A DNA stretch of 64,000 bases, from assembly GCA_965116625.1 (NCBI GenBank), contig OZ220717.1, forward strand, positions 496,001-560,000, written 5' to 3'. The translations under genes and the position numbers were made by a program. The notes under the pieces are model-generated. The model did not search any database, was not told where the DNA came from, and saw only the letters and a program-made list of their open reading frames with translations. Source of the DNA: VXNE01 sp965116625 (GTDB lineage Bacteria > Pseudomonadota > Gammaproteobacteria > Pseudomonadales > Azotimanducaceae). Positions 18,901 through 26,434 of the stretch are shown here, piece by piece. The stretch's first letter is position 1; each line of letters begins with the position of its first letter.

Positions 18901-19238
18901 TCGGTTCCCATGGCCAACTGCAGGGGCTCGGCTACCACTGGGAACTCTGGGCGCTTGCGAGCGGCGGGCTGACGCCTTACGAGGCGCTGCGCGCCGCCAC
19001 GCTTCACGGTGCCGAGATGATCGGGATCGCCGAGGATGTGGGCACCATCGCGCCAGGCAAGCTCGCGGACCTCGTGGTGCTCGACGCGGACCCTCTCGCG
19101 GACATACGCCATTCGGACGACATCGCTTACGTGGTGAAGAACGGCGAAGTGTTCGCGGGGGATACGCTGGACCGGGTCTGGCCCGTCCCGGAGCCTCTGC
19201 CCGAGCAGTGGTGGCAAGACCTCGAACCACCCCCGTAG
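15975..19238 (+). CDS. PD40 beta-propeller - amidohydrolase fusion, exported
   Basis: Large two-part protein of 1087 residues with a signal peptide (residues 1-25). The first ~640 residues carry TolB-like PD40 repeats (F-S-P-D-G-E-R-I-V-F-V-S-D, W-S-P-D-G-T-H-V-V, F-S-P-D-G-R-W-L-A-Y-V). An acidic linker rich in D, E and K lies near residue 640. The C-terminal part is an imidazolonepropionase-like amidohydrolase: G-R-F-V-V-P-G-Y-V-D-T-H-A-H (metal His pair near 737-739), later H-I-I-D-G-F and the closing G-T-I-A-P-G-K-L-A-D-L-V-V-L-D. Proteins of this architecture occur in several Gram-negative phyla and are often annotated as peptidase-like amidohydrolases; the substrate is unknown. A 42-bp gap separates it from trpE. 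Confidence 0.88.
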   Translation: MTLTRKLQAATLGLSMAATLASLAAELPLKGSREIAFQTDAVTWLSLDVSPDGSTIVMEAVGDLYVLPIEGGTARRITSGMAFDSQPRFSPDGERIVFVSDRSGSENVWIANADGSEPRKLSSDKGTIEFASPTWSPDGTHVVASRTRWGLRTFELWAYHVDGGRGVQITKAKSDTDTPSNDRANALGAVYSPEGRHLYYARKEGGFGYDVRLPLWQIVRRDLRDGKEDYLTGAQGSGMRPALSPDGSLLVYVTRYRGESGLRLRDLETGEDRWLAYPAQRDDQESRFTRDLFPGYAFLPDGSAVIYTHEGGIRRVDTATGDVSTIPFTLDVEQSIGPRLYSPYRLGLGPVKAHLVRGLAPSPSGDRLAFSALTRIFVRKQAAGSETAITGDDIPAFHPAFSPDGRWLAYVTWAPGGGHIWRVRANGRGAPQRLTQRAAFYSDPAWAPDGERIVALRAASHDRLYRIWDFGEPEGTDLVWLPADGGKARVVTPARGYRAPHFGPDGDRIYVYHSGGWSALTSMRFDGTDQRTHLSVEGPGIYYAEGDVPARDIQISPDGRAVLITHANQLHVARLLNLDLTDVETSIDAPSIPMARLTDVGADEAAWSADGETIYWTVGNRVYRRALASVEFDTDNDKSGSDKDDEEGPEKNDPLEEHPAAAGATIEIYLPRHEPGGVLALTGATVISMEPESVPIEDAVVVMQAGRITRVGIAAETEVPEDASVIDLSGRFVVPGYVDTHAHIPLLQRVFDMNNWGLMANLAYGVTTLIDVQPSTVDILAYRDMVDAGRMIGPRLLTTGPGIFNDNRFKSYEHARRVLSRYKDHYRVRNLKSYISGNREQRQWIVQAAETLGLMPTTEGALDMKLNMTHIIDGFSGNEHNFPIVDLHPDVVQLVARSRIAYTPTLLVAYGGPAAENYFFTRESPANDAKLRRFTPPQLLAARSLRVPWFADSEHVFQRVAAQAAKIIRAGGRVGVGSHGQLQGLGYHWELWALASGGLTPYEALRAATLHGAEMIGIAEDVGTIAPGKLADLVVLDADPLADIRHSDDIAYVVKNGEVFAGDTLDRVWPVPEPLPEQWWQDLEPPP

Positions 19239-19248
19239 CGAGTCTCGT

Positions 19249-20112
19249 CTAGAGCTTCGAGACCACCGAATCCCAATACCGTCGGATCGCGTCAATGTGA
19301 TCCGCCGGTTCGGAGAGTCCATGGCTCATGGTGATGACGGATGTGTGCGTGACCCCCATGTCCCGCAACGACTTGAGCCGATCCAGTTCGTCACCACCGC
19401 AGTCACCCAGGGGCTGAATGCACTCCACGCCTATGTCGTCCGGATTCCGGCCGGCTTCCCGGGCCGCCGCGCGAACGGCCCGAATCTGGGATTCGAGATC
19501 GTCGTTGTAGAAGGGAAACCAGCCATCCGCCAGCCGCGCCACACGGTCCAGCACCTGCGGTGCCATGCCACCCAGCCAGACGGGGATGGAACGCGCCGGC
19601 GGCAACGGGTTGAGGCCGGCATCGGGAATCCGGTGCCACCTGCCTTCGTACTCGATCGTGTCCTGCGCCCAGAGCTTGCGCATCACCTCGATCTGCTCTT
19701 CGCTTCGCACCCCGCGATCGTGGAAGTTCTCCCCGAGCGCTTCGTACTCGACGTCGTTCCAGCCGGTGCCGATGCCAAGCCTCAGCCTGCCGCCCGACAA
19801 CACATCGACACAGGCCGCCTGCTTTGCGACAAGCGCGGTCTGACGCTGCGGCAGGATGAGGACCGCAGTCACGAATTCCAGCGTCCGCGTCAGGCCCGCC
19901 AGGTAGCCGAACAGCACGAACGGCTCGAAGAACTGGCTCTCCGATGTATAGGCGCCATGCCATTCGGGTCGGCTCGCCGGGTTGGCGCCGAGCACATGGT
20001 CAAAGACGACCACATGGTCGTAGCCGATCTCCTCGGCGGCGGTCCCGAACCGGGCGACGTCCTCCGGGTCGGCACCGATCTCCGTCTGGGGGAATGCGAC
20101 ACCCAGCTTCAT
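19249..20112 (-). CDS. LLM-class (luciferase-like) flavin/F420-dependent oxidoreductase
   Basis: TIM-barrel luciferase-like monooxygenase family protein of 287 residues. The start M-K-L-G-V-A-F-P-Q-T-E-I-G and the later G-G-R-L-R-L-G-I-G-T-G-W-N-D-V-E are strong family motifs, as are L-V-A-K-Q-A-A-C-V-D-V-L-S and I-P-V-W-L-G-G. The subgroup resembles F420-dependent TIGR03619-type enzymes, but FMN use cannot be excluded. It follows the phosphofructokinase gene by 40 bp on the same strand. It converges with the PD40-amidohydrolase gene, with 10 bp between stops. Confidence 0.88.
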   Translation of the reverse strand: MKLGVAFPQTEIGADPEDVARFGTAAEEIGYDHVVVFDHVLGANPASRPEWHGAYTSESQFFEPFVLFGYLAGLTRTLEFVTAVLILPQRQTALVAKQAACVDVLSGGRLRLGIGTGWNDVEYEALGENFHDRGVRSEEQIEVMRKLWAQDTIEYEGRWHRIPDAGLNPLPPARSIPVWLGGMAPQVLDRVARLADGWFPFYNDDLESQIRAVRAAAREAGRNPDDIGVECIQPLGDCGGDELDRLKSLRDMGVTHTSVITMSHGLSEPADHIDAIRRYWDSVVSKL

Positions 20113-20152
20113 ATTCGTCTCCGTCTTTTCTTTCCCGCCAGCGCGTGCCCGG

Positions 20153-21442
20153 TCACCCGGACCAGGGTTGCAGCTTCTTCCGCGCCAGTTCGTTCCTCAA
20201 GGGGATGTATCTCGGCAATCCCTCCTCGTAGCTCGGATAGGCCTCGCCGGCAATGAGCGGCTCGAGGTAGCGGCGCGCCGCCGCAGTAATGCCGTAACCG
20301 TCCTTCCGGATATACGCCTTCGGCATGCTGCGTTCCACGTTCGCCACCCGCCCGAGCGGAGCATCGCCTACATGCCATTCATAGGGTTTGTCCCGCGTCC
20401 TGACGATGGAGGTCATGACCGCATTCTTCCCGGCCAGCGCGAATTCCACCGCCGCCTCTCCCACCGCATACGCCTGCTCGACATCGATGCCTGACGCGAT
20501 GTGGCGGGCGGAGCGTTGCAGGTAGTCCGCTACCGCCCAGTGATACTTGAGACCCAGGTTCGAGCTCACGATCTCGGCCAGCATCGGAGCGACGCCCCCA
20601 AGCTGTGTGTGTCCGAACGCGTCACGCGTGCCAGCTTCCGCCAGGAACCTGCCATCGGCGTAGCGCGTCCCCTCGGATGCTGCGATGACACAGTAGCCGT
20701 TGCGGTCCACGGTCTCGCTGACCTTGGCAAGGAACCGCTCTTCGTCGAACGGCACTTCCGGGAACAGGATCATGTGCGGCGCATCGCCCCGTTTGCGTTG
20801 CGCGAGCCCCGCGGCGGCCGCAATCCAGCCCGCGTGGCGGCCCATCACTTCGAGGATGAACACCCTGGTCGACGTCTCGCACATGGACGCCACATCGAGG
20901 GCCGCCTCGCCTATCGATACGGCGACGTACTTGGCCACCGACCCGAAGCCCGGACAGGTGTCCGTGAGAGGCAGGTCGTTGTCCACGGTCTTGGGGATGC
21001 CGATGCACTGGATGGGATAGCCCTCCCTTGCGCCCAACTCGGCGACCTTGTGCGCCGTGTCCTGGGAGTCTCCGCCGCCGTTGTAGAAAAAGTAGCCGAT
21101 GTCATGGGCGCGGAAGACATCCATGAGGCGCGCATACTCGCGTTCGTCCTCTTCCGGCGGCGCGAGCTTGTAACGGCAGGAACCGAACGCGCCCCCCGGC
21201 GTTTCGCGCAGCGCGGCAATGGCGGCGGGCGATTCCCCGCTGGTATCGATGAGTTCCTCTGATAGCGCGCCCAGGATGCCGTTACGGCCCGCGAATACCG
21301 TGCCGATCCGGTCCGGGTGCCGCCTGGCGGTCTCGATGACCCCGCATGCGGTCGCGTTGATGACGGCGGTAACCCCGCCGGATTGCGCGTAGAACGCATT
21401 CCTTCTCGGGCCGCCACCCGGCGCACCTTTCCTGATCGGCAT
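20153..21442 (-). CDS. 6-phosphofructokinase, probably pyrophosphate-dependent
   Basis: Glycolytic phosphofructokinase-family enzyme of about 429 residues. It has the N-terminal A-Q-S-G-G-V-T-A-V-I-N-A, the G-G-G-D-S-Q-D-T element, P-K-T-V-D-N-D-L around the catalytic Asp, and G-R-H-A-G-W-I-A. The G-G-D-S in place of the ATP-type G-G-D-G-S, together with the length, favours PPi as phosphoryl donor; this is family knowledge, not proof. ATG 21442 is used because family homology starts there; a longer frame to 21511 adds residues without similarity. It is divergent from the membrane-protein gene at 21520. Confidence 0.88.
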   Translation of the reverse strand: MPIRKGAPGGGPRRNAFYAQSGGVTAVINATACGVIETARRHPDRIGTVFAGRNGILGALSEELIDTSGESPAAIAALRETPGGAFGSCRYKLAPPEEDEREYARLMDVFRAHDIGYFFYNGGGDSQDTAHKVAELGAREGYPIQCIGIPKTVDNDLPLTDTCPGFGSVAKYVAVSIGEAALDVASMCETSTRVFILEVMGRHAGWIAAAAGLAQRKRGDAPHMILFPEVPFDEERFLAKVSETVDRNGYCVIAASEGTRYADGRFLAEAGTRDAFGHTQLGGVAPMLAEIVSSNLGLKYHWAVADYLQRSARHIASGIDVEQAYAVGEAAVEFALAGKNAVMTSIVRTRDKPYEWHVGDAPLGRVANVERSMPKAYIRKDGYGITAAARRYLEPLIAGEAYPSYEEGLPRYIPLRNELARKKLQPWSG

Positions 21443-21519
21443 GAGTTCGTCCCCGCTCCAGGTCGAGTTCCCTTGGTATTCCGCATGGATTGTGGGCCAT
21501 TTGTGCGACAATTTCTCGC

Positions 21520-22044
21520 ATGGTCGCCCTCGTCACGCTGTTCTGGAACATCTGCATCCTGCGCATCGGTCCGGAATCGGTGCCCGGGCGGGTCTGGTTT
21601 GTCCTCGTCCTGCTCATCGCCGACATGGCGGTGGCGCTTCTTTACCACCACATGCTGCTACTGCAAGACCCGGAAGCGGTACGTCTGACCACCCTGCAAA
21701 CACTGGGTTTCGGCCTTGTCAACATCGCGACGATGGCTGTCATCACCCGGTCGGCAATGTCCTTCCGGGGGCTCGACAACCGTTTCCTGGCGACACTCAC
21801 GGCGTTGATAGGCACCGACCTGCTGATCAGCATCGTCATCGTTGCCGCGAGCCAGGTCAGTCACCTGGTCGGGCTGCCAGCCTTCATCGCCACGAGCGTC
21901 CTGTTCATCTGGGGATTCGTGGTCTGGGGATTCATCTACCACCGCGCGTTCAACACGACGTTCGTGATCGGAATCCTCATAGCGTTCGGTATCGGCATGG
22001 TTGCCTATATCGTCGGTCTCATCGCCGTCGGTCCGTTCACCTAG
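21520..22044 (+). CDS. Hypothetical multi-pass membrane protein
   Basis: I do not recognise the family. The protein has 174 residues and five or so hydrophobic segments (V-W-F-V-L-V-L-L-I near 24, F-G-L-V-N-I-A near 65, L-I-S-I-V-I-V-A-A near 105, A-F-I-A-T-S-V-L-F-I-W-G-F near 125, and F-V-I-G-I-L-I-A-F-G-I near 148), so it is an inner-membrane protein. YIP1-like or DUF membrane families are possible. Its stop codon TAG lies inside the terminal CTAG of the palindromic element that follows. It starts 77 bp from the divergent phosphofructokinase gene. Confidence 0.7.
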   Translation: MVALVTLFWNICILRIGPESVPGRVWFVLVLLIADMAVALLYHHMLLLQDPEAVRLTTLQTLGFGLVNIATMAVITRSAMSFRGLDNRFLATLTALIGTDLLISIVIVAASQVSHLVGLPAFIATSVLFIWGFVVWGFIYHRAFNTTFVIGILIAFGIGMVAYIVGLIAVGPFT

Positions 22045-22208
22045 TGCTCCGTCAAGCCCAAATATGCGCGTGTAGCTGCGAGGGATTTTTGGTTCCTGGC
22101 GAGGCGCGACGACGCCGTGTGGCAGGCACCACACAAGGAGGAGCAACAAAGTCCAGGGGCCAAAAAGACCCGCAGATACCCGTAGATTTGGGTTTGACGG
22201 AGCACTAG
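22041..22208. mobile_element. 168-bp palindromic MITE-like element with terminal inverted repeats
   Basis: Both ends begin with CTAGTGCTCCGTCAA when each is read inward on its own strand, then R-CCCAAAT. Similarity of the two arms continues for about 70 bp at lower identity (shared TTTTTGG, CCTGG and a GTGTGG block), so the whole segment can fold into one long imperfect hairpin. It has no coding capacity. The left end supplies the stop codon of the upstream gene. The right end abuts the mpl ATG at 22209 and carries GGAG at 22199-22202, 6 bp before that start. Non-autonomous transposable element is the likeliest reading; no second copy or matching transposase is in the window. Confidence 0.75.
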
Positions 22209-23621
22209 ATGGCAGGACGTCTCTACTTTCTGGGCGTTGGGGGTACGCTCATGGGCGGTCTGGCCCGCATCGCGAAGGAGGCCGGTTACGAGGTCTCCGG
22301 GTCGGACAGGGTCCTCTATCCTCCCATGAGCGACCAGCTCGCCCAGGCCGATATCACGTTGTTCGAGGGGTTCGAACCCTCGCAACTCGACCCGCCTCCG
22401 GATCTCGCCATCATCGGCAATGCGCAACTGGGCCGTGGTCATCCCGGAATCGAGCACATCCTGAACCGCAACATCCAGTACATGTCCGGCGCACAATGGC
22501 TGGGGGATGTCGTGCTTCCCGGCCGCTGGGTGATCGCCGTGGCAGGCACGCACGGCAAGACGACGACAGCGAGCATGGTCTCCTGGATACTGGACTACGC
22601 CGGACTCGCGCCCGGATACATGATCGGCGGCGCGCCCCAGAACTTCGAGTCCTCCGCCCGCCTGGGCGACAAACCGTTCTTTGTGGTCGAAGCCGACGAA
22701 TACGACACGTCCTATTTCGATCGGCGCTCGAAGTTCATCCACTACCGGCCGCGCACGCTGATCATCAATAACCTGGAATACGATCACGCCGACATCTTCG
22801 ACAACCTTCGGGCGATCCAGACCCAGTTCCACCACCTGGTTCGCGCCGTGCCCGGCGAAGGCCTGATCGTCGTTCCGACGGGAGACCGCGCGGTGAACCA
22901 GGTTCTCGCCATGGGCTGCTGGACCCCTGTAGCGCGTTATGACGTGAATCCGGGAGGGCGCAGGCGGCGCGCCGCCGACCAGGGCGATCTCTGGCAAGCG
23001 GACAACACCGAACGCGCCGGGAGCGCCTTCGACGTGTCACTGAACCACGAGCGGATCGGCCGCGTGTGCTGGGACCTGCTGGGCGATCACAACGTGCGCA
23101 ACGCCCTCGCCTCGATCGCCGCCGCCCGCCACGCGGGCGTATCCGCAGACTGCGCAATAGAAGCACTGTGTCATTTCAAGGGCGTGAAACGGCGCCTCGA
23201 ACTGTTCGCCGAACGCGACCGGCTAAAGATGTACGACGACTTCGCTCACCATCCGACGGCCATCCGGGCGACGCTCCAGGCAATGCGGGACAAGGTCGGC
23301 GAAGAACGGATCGTGGCGGTCATCGAGCCCCGAACCCACACCATGTCGCTTGGCTCGCTGCGCCGCGAACTCTCGCACTGCTGCGCGCCCGCGGACGAAG
23401 TGATCTGGTTCCGCGGGGAGAACATCCAGTGGGACCTCAAGGAACTCACCCGGGACAGCGTCATCGAGGCGAGCGTCGAAGACGATTTGGAGCGACTGGT
23501 GGCGCGTCTGGCCAGACCCGCCAGGTCGCCCTGCCATGTCGTCATCATGTCCAACGGCAATTTTGGCGGCGTCTACGACAAACTTGCCGCACGGCTCGCC
23601 GGCGAGGAGTTTACTCCGTAG
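22209..23621 (+). CDS. mpl: UDP-N-acetylmuramate:L-alanyl-gamma-D-glutamyl-meso-diaminopimelate ligase
   Basis: Murein-tripeptide ligase of peptidoglycan recycling; joins recycled tripeptide to UDP-MurNAc in the cytoplasm. It has 470 residues. The start L-Y-F-L-G-V-G-G-T-L-M-G-G-L-A is the Mpl version of the Mur N-terminal nucleotide fold. The ATP loop is A-V-A-G-T-H-G-K-T-T-T-A-S-M near 113, followed by V-V-E-A-D-E-Y-D-T and N-N-L-E-Y-D-H-A-D-I-F typical of Mpl, and D-D-F-A-H-H-P-T-A-I near 340. The start is directly beside the palindromic element, whose end provides the Shine-Dalgarno. Confidence 0.96.
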   Translation: MAGRLYFLGVGGTLMGGLARIAKEAGYEVSGSDRVLYPPMSDQLAQADITLFEGFEPSQLDPPPDLAIIGNAQLGRGHPGIEHILNRNIQYMSGAQWLGDVVLPGRWVIAVAGTHGKTTTASMVSWILDYAGLAPGYMIGGAPQNFESSARLGDKPFFVVEADEYDTSYFDRRSKFIHYRPRTLIINNLEYDHADIFDNLRAIQTQFHHLVRAVPGEGLIVVPTGDRAVNQVLAMGCWTPVARYDVNPGGRRRRAADQGDLWQADNTERAGSAFDVSLNHERIGRVCWDLLGDHNVRNALASIAAARHAGVSADCAIEALCHFKGVKRRLELFAERDRLKMYDDFAHHPTAIRATLQAMRDKVGEERIVAVIEPRTHTMSLGSLRRELSHCCAPADEVIWFRGENIQWDLKELTRDSVIEASVEDDLERLVARLARPARSPCHVVIMSNGNFGGVYDKLAARLAGEEFTP

Positions 23622-23645
23622 GACGACCTTCGGTTCGAGGAACAT

Positions 23646-24191
23646 TCAGCGCAGGAGTGCTTCATCCGCCCTCCGAACGATTGCCTCAATCGTCTCCGCA
23701 ATACTTGATCCAGAGGTGTCGAGCCAGAGCCCCAGCCCCCGCACCTGCTTGCGAAACTCTTCGTCCAGGTATGCGAATCGGCCCGCGACGTGCTTCTCCT
23801 CCCGATTCCGGTCCCGTTCCATCGCGACCTCGACCGCGGGCGCCAGCACGACGAGGCGAATCGGCCACCGGAAAAGTACCTCGCGGTATTGCACCAGCTG
23901 CAGACAGAGAACGACATCATCAACGAGCGGTGTGAACCCCGCGGCCATGAACGAGTCCGCAATGAGCGCCGCGTTGCGCGCGCCCAACTCCAACTGTGCA
24001 TCGGACGTGGCCTTGGGTTCCTCGCCCGGAGCGAGATACCCGGACACGACCATTTCCCTCACCAAGTCCACCTCCACGTGTGCCGTCCTGGGTAACCTGG
24101 TGGCGAGGTGTTTCGAAACCGAGGTCTTGCCGGCCCCGGGGATACCGGTAATGAGCCATACGCTATCCGAGACAGGCATCACTTCCCTCAT
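23646..24191 (-). CDS. P-loop nucleoside/small-molecule kinase-like protein (AAA_33)
   Basis: Small P-loop NTPase of 181 residues. Walker A is G-I-P-G-A-G-K-T-S-V near residue 17. The zeta-toxin/chloramphenicol phosphotransferase-like layout is suggested by H-V-E-V-D-L-V-R near 37, the D-D-V-V pair near 80 and the R-D-R-N-R-E-E lid-like segment near 115. Several small phosphotransferases share this fold, so the substrate is open. ATG 24191 overlaps the stop of the upstream amidohydrolase gene (ATGA), implying coupling; ATG 24179, preceded by GAGGGA, is an alternative start. Confidence 0.7.
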   Translation of the reverse strand: MREVMPVSDSVWLITGIPGAGKTSVSKHLATRLPRTAHVEVDLVREMVVSGYLAPGEEPKATSDAQLELGARNAALIADSFMAAGFTPLVDDVVLCLQLVQYREVLFRWPIRLVVLAPAVEVAMERDRNREEKHVAGRFAYLDEEFRKQVRGLGLWLDTSGSSIAETIEAIVRRADEALLR

Positions 24192-25324
24192 CCGGGGTTG
24201 CTCCTGTCGCCGGCGGTGCAGCGATCCACGTCCAGCAGCGCGGCGCTTCTCGCAAAGACGCTGCGTGGCGTGCCCATCGCTTCCTTGAGGGCAAGGTCCC
24301 GGTCCCAGGGATTGCTGATCCTTGCCACGGACTTCGCAGCGGACGCGCCGACGCGATCAAGATGGAAGTAGGGCGACACCAACGGGAAGAACTGCAGCGG
24401 CCAATCCGTACCGTAGACCAGCCGGGCGTCCAGGCCCGGGACCGTAAGCGCTTTGCCCAGGAAGCCAAGTCGATTGACCTGCGTCAGGCTGGATATGTCC
24501 GCGTACAGATTCGAGTAGCGTTGGAACATCGGCAGGATCCGCTCAAAATTGTCCTCTCCCTCGTTCCTTCCCGCTGTTCCGATGTGCGCGGCGATCACCG
24601 TGACGCCGAGGGAGAGCGGGAGCGCCAATCGCTCGGGATCTCCGAATTCGTCCCTGGCGCTTGCGAACGAGCGCTCCTGGCCGGCGTGACTCAGCAGGGG
24701 CAGGTCGAGCGCGACGAGTTCCTCGTAGAACGGCACGATCGCGGGGTCCGCCGGATCGATGCGCATGGTGTTCGGTATCCACTTCACCAGCAGTGCGCCC
24801 TGCGCCCTGGCCTCGCGTAACAACGGCAACGCATCGCGGCGATAGGGATTGACGCTGGCACCGAAACAGAGATTGGCGTGGCGGCGGGTCTCCCTGGCGA
24901 TAAAGTCATTGGGCACGTAGACCTGGGTGGCCTTCCGGTCGAGCTTTCCCTCGACATCGACGACACCGTCCAATGCCAGGATCACCGCCTTCTCGACGCG
25001 GCGAGATGCGGCCACCTGCGCGCTGATCTTCTCGATGACGATGGCATCGCCCCGGCTTTCCAGTTCTTGCAGGTCGACACCGAATGCAGCCAGGTACACG
25101 GAAAAGCGAAAGTTCTCCCGCATCTCGCGATTGACGAATGCCCCACTGCCCCCGGCCCCGATGCCTGCCGTATGCACGTGCATGTCGAGGTAACCGCCCT
25201 CGGACCTCGACGCGAGAGAGTCGTCGACGGGAATTGCGACGTAGACGCACAAGACCATGACGCCGACTCCGAGCAGCGCAGTGACCACCCTGCGCCGAAC
25301 CGTTCTCAGGAACATCCACCTCAT
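24188..25324 (-). CDS. Membrane-anchored amidohydrolase (amidohydrolase_2 family)
   Basis: Protein of 378 residues. Residues 12-32 form a transmembrane anchor or uncleaved signal (V-V-T-A-L-L-G-V-G-V-M-V-L-C). The TIM-barrel metal site begins with Y-L-D-M-H-V-H-T-A near 47; further elements are S-H-A-G-Q-E near 215, V-I-A-A-H-I-G-T-A near 245 and Y-G-T-D-W-P-L-Q-F-F near 335 (closing Asp). The F-G-A-S-V-N-P-Y segment resembles amidohydrolase_2 decarboxylase-like proteins. Substrate unknown. The stop overlaps the kinase-like gene. Its start lies just beyond repeat copy C. Confidence 0.82.
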   Translation of the reverse strand: MRWMFLRTVRRRVVTALLGVGVMVLCVYVAIPVDDSLASRSEGGYLDMHVHTAGIGAGGSGAFVNREMRENFRFSVYLAAFGVDLQELESRGDAIVIEKISAQVAASRRVEKAVILALDGVVDVEGKLDRKATQVYVPNDFIARETRRHANLCFGASVNPYRRDALPLLREARAQGALLVKWIPNTMRIDPADPAIVPFYEELVALDLPLLSHAGQERSFASARDEFGDPERLALPLSLGVTVIAAHIGTAGRNEGEDNFERILPMFQRYSNLYADISSLTQVNRLGFLGKALTVPGLDARLVYGTDWPLQFFPLVSPYFHLDRVGASAAKSVARISNPWDRDLALKEAMGTPRSVFARSAALLDVDRCTAGDRSNPG

Positions 25325-25342
25325 GACGTCGGAAGTCTAAGT

Positions 25343-25640
25343 GACTGCGCCGTAGAACGGCATGCAAGTGCCCATCAAGGCGCAGACCCGGGACGGGTGG
25401 GACGGGTGGGATGGGTGAGCGGGACGAGCGGGATGGGTAGGCGGGACGGGTGGGATGGGTGAGCGGGACGGGTGGGATGGGTGAGCGGGACGGGTGGGAT
25501 GGGTGAGCGGGACGGGTGGGATGGGTGAGCGGGACGGGTGGGATGGGTGAGCGGGACGGGTGGGATGGGTAGGACAGAGGCTTTGGGCGGGGTTGAAACA
25601 CGGCGCAGGCGAAGCCGACGACCGGTTTCATGGCGCCCAG
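25343..25640 (-). repeat. Dispersed repeat, copy C (with internal minisatellite)
   Basis: On the minus strand the edges match the copies at 48121 and 60692: CGCCATGAAA near the start, then a GTTTCAACCCCGCCCAAAG block, and at the far end GCGCCTTGATGGGCACTTG followed by GCCGTTCTACGGCGCA. Between the two conserved blocks sits the 22-bp tandem array at 25401-25576. It fills most of the gap between the amidohydrolase and comF genes. The 25641-25719 remainder holds nothing I recognise. Confidence 0.75.
25401..25576. repeat. 22-bp G-rich tandem repeat (8 units)
   Basis: Eight consecutive 22-bp units, consensus GACGGGTGGGATGGGTGAGC plus GG, beginning at 25401, 25423, 25445, 25467, 25489, 25511, 25533 and 25555, with a partial unit just before. 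Units 3-7 are identical; units 2 and 8 are variant. Each unit has three or four G-triplets on the + strand, so the array could form G-quadruplexes. It is nested in repeat copy C, where a related copy (60692-60829) holds only one unit. Confidence 0.93.
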
Positions 25641-25719
25641 GCCAATAACCCACGCGCTCAATGGTGGATTTCGCGCAGCCAGTCAGCCCCTATCGCGCTA
25701 TAACCCACTGCTACACCAA

Positions 25720-26409
25720 ATGGGGTATGTCGTGGCGTTGTGGAGACTTTTGCCTGGCATCTGCGTGCTATGCCAGGGCTACAGCAACGAGAACATGGAT
25801 CTCTGCCGCGCGTGCGCGGAGGACCTGAAACCAAATGCCGGGGCCTGTCCCCGTTGCGCGATACAGACGCCTGCGCGCGGTGGCGACTGTCCCGCCTGCG
25901 AGCTCGACCCGCCGCCGTACGATCAGGCTGTCGTGCCATACCTCTACGTCCCGCCGCTCACCCGGGTGATACATGGGCTGAAACACGGCAATGGACTGAT
26001 CGAAGCGCGTGTCCTGGCATCCCTGATGAGTGAAACGTTGCGCAGGGACGACCCGCCTGACGTCATCGTGCCAGTGCCTCTCACCTATCGCCGGCGGATG
26101 ATCCGCGGCTACAACCAGGCGGCGCTGCTCGCCGCCCAGATCGCGCGCACGGTGGGCGCACCCGTGGACTACCGGGGCCTGAAACGCATCCGCCACACCG
26201 CGCCACAGCAATCCCTGGACGCCGCCGCCCGCCGGCGCAACCAGTCAGGTGCCTACCGCGCCTGCCGGGATTTCACGGGTAAGGACATCGCCGTCGTGGA
26301 CGACGTGATGACGACAGGCGCGACGGCGGCTGAAGTCGCCGCGACGTTGATCGATTCCGGTGCCCGGACCGTGCGCATCTGGGCCGCCGCCAGAACGCCG
26401 CCGCGCTAA
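25720..26409 (+). CDS. comF: ComF family phosphoribosyltransferase-like protein
   Basis: ComF/GntX family protein of about 229 residues. The N-terminus has cysteine pairs of a zinc-binding module (C-V-L-C near 15, C-R-A-C near 31, then C-P-R-C and C-P-A-C near 46-60). The C-terminal phosphoribosyltransferase motif is D-I-A-V-V-D-D-V-M-T-T-G-A-T near 190. It is associated with DNA uptake and utilisation in naturally competent bacteria. ATG 25720 is preferred since homology begins at residue 5 from it; the same frame is open to an ATG at 25630 inside the repeat. Confidence 0.88.
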   Translation: MGYVVALWRLLPGICVLCQGYSNENMDLCRACAEDLKPNAGACPRCAIQTPARGGDCPACELDPPPYDQAVVPYLYVPPLTRVIHGLKHGNGLIEARVLASLMSETLRRDDPPDVIVPVPLTYRRRMIRGYNQAALLAAQIARTVGAPVDYRGLKRIRHTAPQQSLDAAARRRNQSGAYRACRDFTGKDIAVVDDVMTTGATAAEVAATLIDSGARTVRIWAAARTPPR

Positions 26410-26434
26410 CAGGCTGTAGAGTGACGGGTGGGGG

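Noticed and set aside
25401..25576. CRISPR array
   Set aside because: Units are directly contiguous, 22 bp long and have no unique spacers; no cas genes nearby.
25375..25661. Proline/serine/arginine repeat protein encoded by the 22-bp array
   Set aside because: The array is 22 bp, not a multiple of three, so each frame reads it by shifting phase; it is part of a dispersed repeat and lacks a ribosome site.
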